DNA from: Letharia columbiana
Lineage: Eukaryota; Ascomycota; Lecanoromycetes; Lecanorales; Parmeliaceae
Length of the DNA stretch: 64,000 nt
Assembly: GCF_014066305.1 (NCBI RefSeq)
Contig: NW_023501091.1
Location: 186,001 to 250,000 of the forward strand
Direction: 5' to 3'
The translations under genes and the position numbers were made by a program. Positions 49,096-59,439 of this stretch are shown here, one piece after another. Under the pieces are notes generated by a model. It saw only the letters and a program-made list of their open reading frames with translations, made no database searches and was not told the DNA's origin. Each line of letters opens with the position of its first letter. Positions within the stretch are counted from its first letter, which is position 1.

Positions 49096-50299
49096 CAGTC
49101 CCCCTCCGACAGTCCCCCGTCTATACTAATGCAGCGTACCGGCTATATCCGCAGCCACCCGGCTTGATATAGTGGATATCTGACTGGTGGGTGCATTGTC
49201 GATATTTCTTTTATTCCACGATATAAATATCTAAATAGGACGTTACACCTTAACGAGTGAGGGAGGCCTCATGGTGTAGGTTTCCAGCGATGACTTTTAC
49301 CACAATTCCAGGAAGGCTGTGAGTTCAAATCCACGATGTTAGCAGCAGCCCCACGGGGGCCCTGCGGCAGCCCTACGGGGGCCCTAGGGGCCCCCTTCAA
49401 GACCGAGCGGCCTACATACGTCAAGAATAGGCTAGACTTGAAGCCTTACAAGCCAAGCAGACCGTCACTCAGCCAGCTCACCAATCCACTCAGTTAGCCA
49501 CTCAGCCAGAGCACTCAGTTAAACAAGAGGAGGAGTCACTACAACAGGCGAATGCGGAGAACACTGCGGAGAAATCAAGCGGCAGCAAGGCCCCCAGCAC
49601 CAAGAACGCAGGCCTACTCTCCACGATCCCGCGTCAAGTCATCAATCAGCAAATGGAGAATACTACTACAATTTGGCCTGCTATCTCTACATGCCTAGGC
49701 AATATCGCATTGATATGGTATATCATTGAGTTGACGACGCAAGAGAAGGACCTACTGCGGCGGTCACAGCCAAATCACTATGGCCAATTGGGTCTCTTCA
49801 GGACGGAGTTCGGACGATGCATATTTGGACGAATTGAAACCGCCTGATGTCTTGTTTCGACAGCCATTTCATTATTCGAAAGATTTCACTGCGGCAGGGG
49901 CACCACAAATTGGCCTGGTGTCTCCATTCCTTTCCAGCATTTCGAAAAACCATGCATGCATACTTCTTGCCATGAGGACATGGCATTTCTCTGTTTTTTG
50001 TGGGCAATTGTCATGAGATGCCTCAGGGCTACCCATAGGGCCACAAGCGTAGGCTTGACACCGCACATATCTGCCCTGCAGGCACATAGAACAATCAACA
50101 AATTTACACCACACACATAATATGAGTCAAACCATAATGATTCCTTAACAATTTCATCCGAACTTGAAGTTTCTCACAATGTGGTGTACAGGGTTGGCGC
50201 GGCCCCTTATCTAAATTAGGTGGGGCCTAAAGCTTAGTGTGTAGATCGTGCGCGGGAGGCTGCATTAGTATGGACGGGGGACTGTCGGAGGGGGACTGT
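49095..50299 (+). mobile_element. 1.2 kb element with 41 bp terminal inverted repeats
   Basis: The left end 49095-49135 and the right end 50259-50299 are inverted copies, 40 of 41 positions matching, starting ACAGTCCCCCTCCGAC. Each end contains the motif CAGTCCCCC twice. The interior has a tRNA-like promoter pair, a GC-rich palindromic stretch (CCCTAGGGGCCCCC near 49380) and an ATG-less open frame, 49431-49847. That frame is Gln/Thr-rich and then reads AGLLSTIPRQVINQQ and STCLGNIALIWYIIELT. No transposase motif is visible, so it is probably a non-autonomous DNA transposon. ACAGT ends suggest a Tc1/mariner- or other DDE-type origin, but no short target-site duplication is seen. Confidence 0.75.
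49272..49331 (+). promoter_or_regulatory. tRNA-like A box and B box inside the element
   Basis: TGGTGTAGGT (49272-49281) fits an RNA polymerase III A box and GTTCAAATC (49323-49331) fits the B box GWTCRANNC. Their spacing of about 50 nt is as in tRNA genes. The flanking bases do not fold into a convincing cloverleaf, so this is a tRNA-derived or SINE-like piece at most. Confidence 0.35.
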
Positions 50300-50313
50300 C
50301 CGCAGTTAAGTTG

Positions 50314-50338
50314 GTCCATCTCAGTGACAGATTAGCGA
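50314..50338. repeat. 25 bp direct repeat, right copy
   Basis: Perfect copy of 49071-49095, separated from the right inverted repeat by 14 bp (CCGCAGTTAAGTTG). Confidence 0.95.
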
Positions 50339-51507
50339 CCGGGCTTATAGTAGTACATTCAAGAAAAGCTATTTGACAGCTCTGGCCCACAGATTCTACC
50401 CGCAAAAGCTATGAGTATGGGTAATACGTTCAGAAAGAATAGGGTACTGCAGAGAAGCGAAAGAGGTCTATGACGTTTATTATCATCTACGTCGTTCGGG
50501 ATTTCTACAGGGGGGTATGACGGAATCGGCTCGGCAATATAATGTTCCGGCCCCCCAAAAATGTAGAGTCTGAGTACTGAGGCTCGTTCGGGATCCGGGG
50601 TATCAGCCCTACGGAGGAGGATGCCCTATTGCCAAGACAAGGAAATCACAGCCGGAAGCCGATGGTGCCGGGAAGTAGTGTGCAAGCAATGGCAATTTTG
50701 ATTTGAATTTTTCCAATCAGCTACGAGTACGGAATAGTACTGGTATCTTGCTGTCTAATCTCCCCCAAGCATGCCTACCGAGCTGCGTAACATAAGCTGC
50801 TGACCCTTTTTATTAATAATTCCTCCATTCCTTCCTCTTCCTTCCTCTCTTGTACTGTACTGTCTCTCTCTCTTTGTTCATAAGCATTCGGGAAGCAGCG
50901 GGCATTATTACCATCTCGGTCCTTTCCTTTGAAGCGGCGCCACTCCAAGTACATTCCACTACTCTCTCTAAAACGGACCGCTACGAATCCATTGCGTCAG
51001 ATCCGACCACTGGTGCAGTGAAGTCAATTCATTATGATGCAAGCAAACGATAGGACGCCTTCTTTCCGAAGTTGATAGGTACAATCATACCGTCGTGTGA
51101 CCGACAAGATTGAAGACGCACCCAAATTGCCATCGTCCATCGAATTTTGGTTCTCGGTCTTCGGAAAGCTCATCTCTCCTCCGTCTTCCTCCGCGACTTC
51201 TTACTCATCTTGCCAGCGACGTGCCTTTTGGCATTGTTCCTACCCTCTCACCTCTACACATTAATCACTCTCCATAAGGAATTGGCTTGCCCGTACCAAC
51301 TCTTCTACACGTTTCACTTCCACGTTGTACCTTAATAGATCGATTCCCGGCTGCTTCGCCTCGCAACACTGCCCGGACGAGGACGACAGCTTCCACTTCC
51401 CATTGATCAGCCTACGATTTCTCGAAACGCGCTTCCTACCTGGATTGACTCTTCTATCCTAATTGCAGAAGCAACCTACCCAAGTGTCCAGCTCGATAGC
51501 AAGCATC
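50339..51507. other. Intergenic, LCB2 5' region
   Basis: Likely holds the displaced acetoacetyl-CoA synthetase promoter and the LCB2 promoter and 5' UTR. CTAATTGCAG at 51458-51467 could be a 5' UTR intron acceptor before the LCB2 start. Confidence 0.45.
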
Positions 51508-53559
51508 ATGTCGCGCAGACTCATGAACCCCTTCGCAAGCACCTCCCCGTCCTCGACCACCACAATCATTTACAATGAGAAACACGAGCTTCCCCGGAGA
51601 GCATCTTCACCAAGGATAAAGAAATTTCCCAATTTCTTTTCAACCTCGCCAAAGTCGAAGAGCGAGACACAGACGGCTACAGCTGCGCTCCTCGCCGCCG
51701 CGCAGCAGCAAGCCTTTGTGAATTCGCCCTCCCAGCAGATCAGCTCTCCATCACTGTCATTACCGACCATATCCTTGTCTACAGCTAGGGCAGATAGTGC
51801 CAATATGGACGAACCACCAACGACACTGTTCCAGCCACCTTCTCCGGCAGAAGTGCGCAGAATAGCGAGGCAGCATGCGCAATTCGGTCCGCTGGGTCAC
51901 CACACACACAGATATACCAGCCGCCACCATGGCGGAGACTTTCCAGAACCGGTCATGGACGAGCCTCCATACTACTACTTGCTTACAACGTACATTAGTT
52001 ACTTAATCCTAATCATATTCGGTCACATTCGAGATTTCTTCGGCAAGAGATTTCACAAGGATCACTACCGGCATTTGCAAGCCATTGATGGCTACGCAGC
52101 ATTGAACAACGGCTTCGATGACTTCTACGTCAGGCGGTTGAAGATGCGAATAAATGACTGCTTTGCAAGGCCAGTCACTGGAGTGCCTGGCAGATACATC
52201 ACACTTATCGATCGACAGTCCGACGACCACAATCTCCACTTCAAGCATACCGGGACAACTACGGAGACATTGAACATGAGCTCGTACAATTACCTCGGCT
52301 TTGCCCAATCAGAAGGTCCTTGCGCCGATCAAGTCGAAGAGAATGTGAAGAGGTATGGTTTGAGCCTTGCAAGTACGCGTGCAGATGTTGGTACTTCAGA
52401 TCTCCATGTCGAAGTGGAAGACCTGATTGCGCGATTCGTTGGGAAACCATCCGCGATGGTCTTTTCCATGGGTTTTGGGACAAACGCAACTGCTTTCCCT
52501 GCTCTCATTGGCAAGGGCTGCCTGGTCATTTCTGATGAGCTTAACCATGCATCAATACGCTTTGGTGCTCGTCTATCCGGAGCGACAATCACGATGTTCA
52601 AGCACAACGACATGAAAGATCTTAAGAGGCTTCTGAGGGAGGTTATATCCCAGGGCCAGCCACGGACACACAGGCCGTGGAAGAGGATTCTTGTCGTAGT
52701 GGAGGGCCTTTATTCTATGGAGGGCACAATGTGCAATCTACCTGGCTTGATCTCGTTAAAAAAGAAATACAAGTTCAATCTCTTTGTTGATGAGGCACAC
52801 TCGATTGGAGCGCTCGGTCCGAAGGGCAGAGGCGTTTGCGACTACTTCGGTATCGATCCCTCCGAAGTCGACATCTTGATGGGCACCCTCACGAAATCCT
52901 TTGGCGCCAATGGAGGATACGTCGCGGCCGACAAAGCTATCATTGACAAGCTCAGACTCACCAATGCTGGATCAGTCTATAATGAATCTCCAGCGCCTGC
53001 TGTGCTAGCTCAAATATCTGCTGCCCTAAGGATCATCAGTGGCGAATTTGTTCCAGGTCAGGGCGAGGAACGTCTTCAGCGATTGGCGTTCAATTCACGA
53101 TATCTCCGACTTGGGTTGAAACGCCTTGGGTTCATCGTTTCTGGTCACGACGACTCTCCGATCATACCTGTCCTCCTCTACAATCCTGCCAAGATGCCAG
53201 CTTTCTCACATGAGATGCTCAAGCGCAAGATCTCAGTTGTGGTTGTCGGCTACCCAGCTACGCCGCTCGTTGCATCGAGAGCCAGATTTTGTGTGTCTGC
53301 TGCACACACAAAAGATGATCTGGACAGACTGCTTGAAGCCTGCGACGAGATCGGTAACGTTCTGCAGATCAAGTTCTCATCTGGGATTGCTGGTGGTGCT
53401 GAGCCACTTCCGGAAGGAATCACACCAGAGATGGAGAAGGAGTGGAGGCGGACCGAAAAGGGTGGGCCACACGGCGAACTGGTCTACCAGCCGCCACGAT
53501 GGAAACTGGACGAGGTGCTGAAGAGGGGCGTGCAAGATGTCAAGAGCCCGCTGAGGTGA
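51508..53559 (+). CDS. LCB2: Serine palmitoyltransferase subunit 2
   Basis: PLP-dependent subunit of the ER enzyme that condenses serine with palmitoyl-CoA, the first step of sphingolipid synthesis. Single exon, 683 aa from MSRRLMNPFASTSPSS; the open frame extends 15 codons upstream but only to TTG. The first 140 residues are a Ser/Pro-rich extension. A TM helix (YYYLLTTYISYLILIIFGHI) lies at about 155-175. The catalytic domain follows: YNYLGFAQSEGPC, LFVDEAHSIGALGPKGRGV and the PLP-lysine motif GTLTKSFGANGGYVA with Lys at about 463. The C-terminal domain includes VVVGYPATPLVASRARFCVS. The long N-terminal extension is more than in yeast. No intron lies in the CDS. Confidence 0.93.
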   Translation: MSRRLMNPFASTSPSSTTTIIYNEKHELPRRASSPRIKKFPNFFSTSPKSKSETQTATAALLAAAQQQAFVNSPSQQISSPSLSLPTISLSTARADSANMDEPPTTLFQPPSPAEVRRIARQHAQFGPLGHHTHRYTSRHHGGDFPEPVMDEPPYYYLLTTYISYLILIIFGHIRDFFGKRFHKDHYRHLQAIDGYAALNNGFDDFYVRRLKMRINDCFARPVTGVPGRYITLIDRQSDDHNLHFKHTGTTTETLNMSSYNYLGFAQSEGPCADQVEENVKRYGLSLASTRADVGTSDLHVEVEDLIARFVGKPSAMVFSMGFGTNATAFPALIGKGCLVISDELNHASIRFGARLSGATITMFKHNDMKDLKRLLREVISQGQPRTHRPWKRILVVVEGLYSMEGTMCNLPGLISLKKKYKFNLFVDEAHSIGALGPKGRGVCDYFGIDPSEVDILMGTLTKSFGANGGYVAADKAIIDKLRLTNAGSVYNESPAPAVLAQISAALRIISGEFVPGQGEERLQRLAFNSRYLRLGLKRLGFIVSGHDDSPIIPVLLYNPAKMPAFSHEMLKRKISVVVVGYPATPLVASRARFCVSAAHTKDDLDRLLEACDEIGNVLQIKFSSGIAGGAEPLPEGITPEMEKEWRRTEKGGPHGELVYQPPRWKLDEVLKRGVQDVKSPLR

Positions 53560-54351
53560 TCTTCAGCTCTTGCTCCTTGTCCGCACCAAACTCGCCTCCA
53601 GTTTGCGTAGCTCTTCTTTTCGGCACAAACATGGCGTCGACGATGCGTCCAACCTTTGATCACCTCTACCTTGAATTGGCGTGTGACCCATACGATCGTT
53701 GCTCCTTAGCAATCAATGGCGTTGCGTCCAGGCGCTCTACATTGGCATGGCCTTTGTTTGTTGGAGTTCGGCATCTAGAAGCCGAGAGTATGACGGAGGA
53801 CTTCCTCTGTCTTTGCATTTCATACCTCTGGCTCGTTGCTGTCCACGCGGCGCCAGGGGTTTACCTCCACGAGCGACAGCTCTTCACGCATTCGCCACGG
53901 AGCTGGCTTCTGTTGCGATTGCGATACAGGATGGGTCGGGCCTTTGGCTTTTGTACAGTGGAGATCGAGAGTGTTTTCAGGGACTGGTTGTAATAGAATA
54001 GAGAATGGGTATCAATCATTATAGATAGCAATTGATCCCCTGTCAACATCACCTAAACGTCGTTGGTCCCTGGTTCTTTGCCTTCACATACGCATTGCAT
54101 AGAGTATGAGTTGGCAGGCTGTCAGGCCGTTAATTCATCACATCCATTAATTCTGCTGATACCTGAAGTCAGCCCTATGATCCTATCTCCGACACACCAT
54201 GAGGCTGTAGGCATCATCTCCCCCTTGCATTGCTGGCGTTGGGTATTCGACATGCTCATCTTCTTTTCTTCCCAAGCCAATTTCTCTGCGGCTTCCCTTG
54301 TTATATCTTGACCTTTCGAGTGGTAGATGTGAAGCTTACCACCCTCCAAAG
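53560..54351. other. Intergenic
   Basis: No gene supported. ORFs overlapping the LCB2 3' end are in shadow frames. Confidence 0.45.
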
Positions 54352-55506
54352 ATGGCCTCTACACGAAAACCGTCACCCGTTTCTAAGCTACGGATATCCT
54401 CCTTCATCAAGGCCATTTCTATCCTTGGCATCATCATCGTCATATTCAGTTACATCTACTGGGGTCACCTTGCGCGCATAAATACCGCTTTCGACTACCA
54501 GAAACTGCCCCCTTCTACAGAACTCCAAACCGACAATCCTTCAAGCCAGGAATGGACACACAAGATATGGCAGACGAGCAAATACCCAGTCGCCGCAATG
54601 AGTGAGGAGGACCGGACCCACTTCCAGACATGGACAGATTTGAACCCTGATTGGGGACATGAAGTGCTGACGGATGAGGTAATGGAGAGCTATGTCCGAG
54701 ATCATTTCCATGAAACGCAGCCTGAGATGGAGGAACTATATTTCGAGGTCAAGGATTACATACTGAGATCGGATTTGATAAGGTACTTTGTAATGCTGGC
54801 AGATGGTGGTGTCTACAATGATCTCGACGTGGGCTGCGAAAAGCCTATCAGCACCTGGATACCCAAACAGTTCGAAGACACCGCTGGGGTCTTGCTTGGT
54901 GTCGAAGTCGACAACAAGTACGGACCTGACGGTAGGACTTTTACCAACGGAGAGGATCTCTTTGAATTGGTAAATTGGACCATCATGTCAAAGCCTAACC
55001 AGCCATTTATGGGGTTCTTGGTCCAGCGTGTGATGGAGAATATCAAGAGCCTAGCAGCTTCGAAGAACCAAGCTATTTCAGAGATGGTTCCTACAATCCC
55101 GGACGTTCTCGTTACTACTGGTCCGGCGGCTCTTACGACGGCTTTCTTTGATTATGCTTCAGGTCTGACCGGCAGGAATGTCACATACAAGAACTTCACA
55201 AAAATAACCGAGCCCCAGATCGTTGGCGAGGTTGTTATCCTTCCAATTCAAGCTTTTGGTGCTGGTCATCAAGTTCAGTGGGCAGGCCTCAAGCAGGATG
55301 GCTCGCAGCTGGTCCATCACTACTTTGCGGGATCTTGGAAAGGGGACCATCATGATGGCGGTTGGCAGGATGCAGAACACAAGGCTCTCGAGGAGGCACG
55401 AAAGAAGAAAGAAGATGCGATGGCTGCGGAAAAGGCACCAGACAAGGCTGCTGAAGGTGTGACGACGGAAGAAAACCCGGATTTTATACCAGAGAATAAC
55501 CTGTAA
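54352..55506 (+). CDS. GT32 alpha-1,6-mannosyltransferase (Och1/Hoc1-like)
   Basis: Golgi type II glycosyltransferase of family GT32 that elongates N-glycan outer chains. The start is the ATG at 54352 (MASTRKPSPVSKLRISSFIK), followed by a signal anchor (AISILGIIIVIFSYIYWGHL). The catalytic domain has THKIWQTSKYPV, ILRSDLIRYFVMLADGGVYN and the DxD metal motif in NDLDVGCEKP (Asp157 and Asp159). It continues with NWTIMSKPNQPFMGFLVQRV and VLVTTGPAALTTAFFDYA, then HHYFAGSWKGDHHDGGWQD near the C terminus. As drawn it is 384 aa ending PENNL. A GTAAGG donor overlaps that stop codon and suggests a longer spliced form (see the following feature). Och1 versus Hoc1 cannot be settled here. Confidence 0.85.
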   Translation: MASTRKPSPVSKLRISSFIKAISILGIIIVIFSYIYWGHLARINTAFDYQKLPPSTELQTDNPSSQEWTHKIWQTSKYPVAAMSEEDRTHFQTWTDLNPDWGHEVLTDEVMESYVRDHFHETQPEMEELYFEVKDYILRSDLIRYFVMLADGGVYNDLDVGCEKPISTWIPKQFEDTAGVLLGVEVDNKYGPDGRTFTNGEDLFELVNWTIMSKPNQPFMGFLVQRVMENIKSLAASKNQAISEMVPTIPDVLVTTGPAALTTAFFDYASGLTGRNVTYKNFTKITEPQIVGEVVILPIQAFGAGHQVQWAGLKQDGSQLVHHYFAGSWKGDHHDGGWQDAEHKALEEARKKKEDAMAAEKAPDKAAEGVTTEENPDFIPENNL

Positions 55507-55562
55507 GGGTCAAGGAAATATCGAGAGCAGGCTGGAGGACGTACTGCTGACGGGGATGATAG

Positions 55563-56241
55563 AACGGTTGAAGAAAAGGTACTCCTACCACAGACAGCAA
55601 ATACCACAATATCGCCAGGGACTGTAGCACTCTCCAAGCCACCAGTTGTTGAACAACCAGCAAACTCCAACATCACTGAGCTCAAAGTAGCCGTTGATGA
55701 GACGTCTTCAATCCAAAATAGCAGTGCAGCGGTTGCAGACACAGTTGCAGTCATCAACTCAGCCATCGCAGACGCGGCTCCAGCTCCAGCTTACAGCGCA
55801 GCGGCAGTGAACAGTCCAACCACTGAAAAGCTAGGGTCGGTATCAAATGGGAATGCTCAGGTTGAGGACATAACAGTAATCAACAAGCCAGCCGAAACAG
55901 TCCCAACCCAAAGAGGATAATGTAGCGGTTGGAGACACAAATGCGGTGGCCAAATTGGTCGAGCCTAACCTGTAGCTGACGGGCTAGCAAAGGAAAAGCC
56001 TGCAGATACAATAGCCCTAGAGGCTGAAACAAAAGGAAAAGCGACCGGGAAAGCAGAAGCAGAAGCAGAAGCGAAAGCCAGCGCTAAAGCCGCAGCAGAC
56101 GCGAAAGAACAGGCTGAGGCTGTGAGGTTGATGCAGGAGGCTGGTGAGCCTGAATGGGCTCCACTGGAAGCGGTGGGCGAGAAGAAAGTATCGAATCATT
56201 TGGCGGACTACGGGGAAGATTACTCCGTATCGGAGGATTGA
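55563..56241 (+). other. Probable alternative or extended C-terminal coding region of the GT32 gene
   Basis: GTAAGG at 55503 and a TGATAG acceptor ending at 55562 bound a 60 nt intron with a GCTGACG branch site. Splicing it replaces the stop and opens TVEEKVLLPQTANTTISPG and on. A second intron (GTATCA to AACAG, about 61 nt near 55840-55900) would keep frame into SQPKEDNVAVGDTNAV. The far end, KEKPADTIALEAETKGKA.. with a KAEAEAEAKASAKAAADAKE helix and a YGEDYSVSED stop at 56239-56241, lies in the same frame as the start codon. The connection near 55960-55990 is unresolved. Confidence 0.45.
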
Positions 56242-56900
56242 CTGATGATGGACCATGGCATCTCGGTCATGGTACTTTATTGAATCGGAGCTAGAATAGA
56301 GCTTGTGGCCTACTTGGCCGCCAGGTCGCGAGGATTCGAGCCACGTAATTATCTCCCAGAAGCAGTCGCTTTGAGAAATACTGGTAGCAGAGAAGGTAAA
56401 GCCACTCTCATCAACGATACTTGGGATTCTTCTGCATGACTCAGAGGTACAGTGAGCATCGCAGCAAGGCCTGCAGGATGTGGATGGAGGCATGGTGGGA
56501 TGAAAATGATGAGATGTGAGACGGGCCTTGCGTCTGGCGGACTTGATGCACCACTGGATGAGGCCTCGGTAACCACGAACGCATCGGCGCCCCAATATCT
56601 CGCAAGGATAGGTACGAATGTCGTAATAGCCTTCATAATAGATAAGACGTCAGTCCTCGATCTCTGCCGCCATTTGCCATTCGTTCTCGCCTCCTAGTAC
56701 TGGTCAGCTATTATCGAATAAGTCATGGAAACATCTGGATTGTAGTGAGTGGTAAGCATCAGAACATTTGGGTTGGAGTCAAGAGTTTCATTCTTGGGTT
56801 ATTGATACAATCCCCACATGCTTGAGAATGCAATTGCCCGCTTTTTGGAAGCATCCCCAGCCTATGCATGCTTCTTTTCTATCTGTCAACACGCACTCAG
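56242..56900. other. Intergenic
   Basis: No supported gene. Confidence 0.4.
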
Positions 56901-58274
56901 TCACTCGTTTGCTTCTTTCTCCTTCCCCTTGCCCTTCTGCTTGCCCTTCAAACTGCTCTTCCCCTTCCCTTTCCCCTTTCCGTTGCCCACTTCTTCCTCC
57001 TCTTCCTCCTCCTCCTCCTCCTCCTCCTCCTCCTCCTCCTCCTCCTCCTCCTCCTCCTCATCTGCAGCATCAGTATCATGGAGCCGTTGTTTCTTCTTCG
57101 GTGGCTGGCCTTCGTTGTTCTGATCATCCGCTCCATCGTCATTCTCAACGCCGTCGCCGTTGTTGGAGTCCCATCTGTCAAGAGCCGCGTCTACGTCCCA
57201 ACTTGCTCGTGCGAGCTCGATCAAGGCTTCAGGAGCGCTCGCACGTGGTCGTGCGAAGTCAAGGAATTGGACAGCGAGCCTTGTGATCGCCGTCCTGTCA
57301 GATTCTCTGGAGCGATCTGGCAGATTCTCCCTGCGGTAGTGCAATGCCAGCAGGAGGGTCTCATCGTTGTTCAGCGCCGCACTGATGATGGCATCTTCCA
57401 CCTGGCGGGTCATGAGTGTCCTGTGATTTTCTCTACGAGGCGTTTCGTGAGGACCACTGGGAGCAGCCCTGAAAGCTGCGGTGGAAGGGCCAGCTCCTCC
57501 TAATCCAACAGTAGCGCTCTCGGCCAACCCGCCTGCTGTCGTGAAAGGTGGTCCACCTGCCGCTTGTGGAACCCCTACTGTGGCGGTCACTGCTGGAGGT
57601 CCGACCGTCACAGTACGACCAAGAGCCCTCGCAGCCAAAAAAACTACCGCTTGTCTGGCACCTCCCCGGTGACGAAGAGCATCTGGCAGGCCAGTGCCGA
57701 CGGTATTCACTGATGCCAAGTTGTGGGCCCCTAGATAGGACTTCCACAGAAACAGTGCCTCATCACTCTTGTTCACAGGTTCGAAGCCTATGGTGGCCAG
57801 ATGCAAATTGTCTTCAACACGTTGATCTCTGCTGTAGCTGGTATCATTTAGCACTGCTTGTCACATTCAAGGGCGGTTCTGGTTTTTACCGCGAGAACAG
57901 ACTGCGGTCGCTTGCGTATTCATTTGCTATAACTCCGCCAAGGAGTCTTCTAGCTACATGCTGGTTGAAGTATAACCAGGTGAGTTCGTGCAACCAAGGT
58001 GTCTGGGTGCCTGGGGGCTCCAGGTGACTCCTTATGGCGTCTATTTCGTTGCGGACTGAAGGAGCGGTGTCGCGTTAGTAGATACCACCTGAGTGGGATC
58101 CGCGATAAAGGATTTACCCCGTCTAGGGGGAGGTACGGTTAACAACTTACAACTGTGAAGTCTCTGCCAAGTCATCGTAGCTCTCGGGGTCGACCCTCGC
58201 GGAGCCTGTGGAATCGGAGCGGGATGAAGGACCACCCGTGGTGGTGCTGATGTTGGTTTTTGTGCACGAGTCAT
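56901..58274 (-). CDS. Acidic UBA-like hypothetical protein with poly-Glu tract
   Basis: Minus-strand gene with at least three exons: 58151-58274 (MTRAQKPTSAPPRVVLHPAP..), an exon starting at 58055 (FRNEIDAIRSHLEPPGTQTP; HELTWLYFNQHVARRLLGG) and a long one ending at 56901. The middle-to-last junction near 57865-57905 can be spliced in more than one way in phase. The last exon has HTPRRENH-like basic sequence, then VEDAIISAALNNDETLLLAL and EALIELARASWDVDAALDRW. The latter is UBA-like (a helix with SWDVDAALDRW). A nuclear-type basic piece PPKKKQRLHD follows, then a run of about 24 Glu, then Gly/Lys-rich repeats. It may bind ubiquitin or chromatin, but that is speculation. No named family recognised. 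Confidence 0.55.
57001..57059. repeat. (CTC)n trinucleotide repeat encoding poly-Glu
   Basis: About nineteen CTC/TCC units on the plus strand encode the Glu tract of the minus-strand gene. Length variation is likely. Confidence 0.9.
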
Positions 58275-59439
58275 GGTGGAACTCTCTAGTAGTATGTAGG
58301 TCGGGGTTGTCTTCGAAGACTCTGAGGGAGGTGGAAGTTCGAATCAGAAGAGAAGTGCAGAGTGTTGTGATATGTGAAGAAAAAGACGGGGATGTCCAAA
58401 CTTATGATCCTCGCACAGGTACTAATAAAGGAAGTACTAAGGAAATTACACGATGTCACTCAAACCCTAAGACAAACTCGCTTAAGAGTGTAAACACTGA
58501 GCGTCAAAAGAACATTGACTCTTTCCCGGCCGTGGGCACAGCATCATGCTTGGGACGTGGGAAAAGATGAAGATGGCTTATGGGAGTAAGCAACTCGAAT
58601 GAATCAATGACCTTTGGGGTCTCGATACGTAAGCTAAATTTTCACGTTCTCGAGACCTAGATCTAGCCAACAAGATCCATCGACCACGCAAGCTCGAACA
58701 CATTCTAAAAGCCTTTGCTCGCTGTTCACGATCGCAAGCTGATCCACAACATCCTTTCTTTGTCTGCCTTGCTGATTCGAATCTCCTCCAGCCCATGCTC
58801 AGCTTGTGCCCGATAGTTGCCCGAACCACGGTCATTAGCCCCATCATCGCTACCGCTTTCGTCACGGTCTCTCTCTCTCTCTCTCTCTCGCCTCTGACTC
58901 CTGTCCCGATCGGGGGCCCCCTAAATAGGAGGGATAGGTATGCCTTGGGCTTCCGCTTTCATTTCTTTGAGACGACGTTTGTCCGCCGAGAGGCTAGAAG
59001 TGCAGTTAGAAAGTCGCGACGATAGGGGAAAACCTACACCATCCAAAGGCAACTCTAGCGAACTAGCCGAGTCAAGGTGCTGCTCCCTTGGCAAGAACAG
59101 AGGAGCGTTGAGGCTATGGACTCGAGGGGAGGGAGGAAGGGTACCCGATCCTTTTTGGAGCTGTCAAACAAGGAAGAATTGTGATTGAAGCTTTAATGGC
59201 CCGCTCAAAGAAAATGTTTCTTCGATTCTGGCCTCAGCCGGGCTCAAGAACACCTAAAATCGAGCGACTCCAAAGACGGTATCGAGGTCTTCAGAGTCCA
59301 CAATGGCCTCGAGGGTAGGAAAACATCCCGGAAAAGGGACATCGTGCCGGGGTTTCCTGGTCGTTACTGCAGTCCCATGTGCTTAAGGGTCCATTGAATC
59401 AACGCATGGGACAAAGTCTATACAAGCAGTTCTCCAACT
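58275..59439. other. Gene-poor stretch
   Basis: Contains a (TC)n run near 58869-58893. No gene supported; short ORFs have no domain character. Confidence 0.4.

Noticed and set aside
49260..49340. Functional tRNA gene
   Set aside because: A and B boxes are present but acceptor and anticodon stems do not pair convincingly, so it is listed only as a tRNA-like promoter pair.
53442..54001. Plus-strand ORFs overlapping the LCB2 3' end
   Set aside because: Different frame from LCB2, with no domain and a composition of shadow or UTR sequence.
56768..57503. Plus-strand poly-Ser/Leu/Pro ORFs
   Set aside because: Antisense to the poly-Glu exon. The trinucleotide repeat keeps all frames open.
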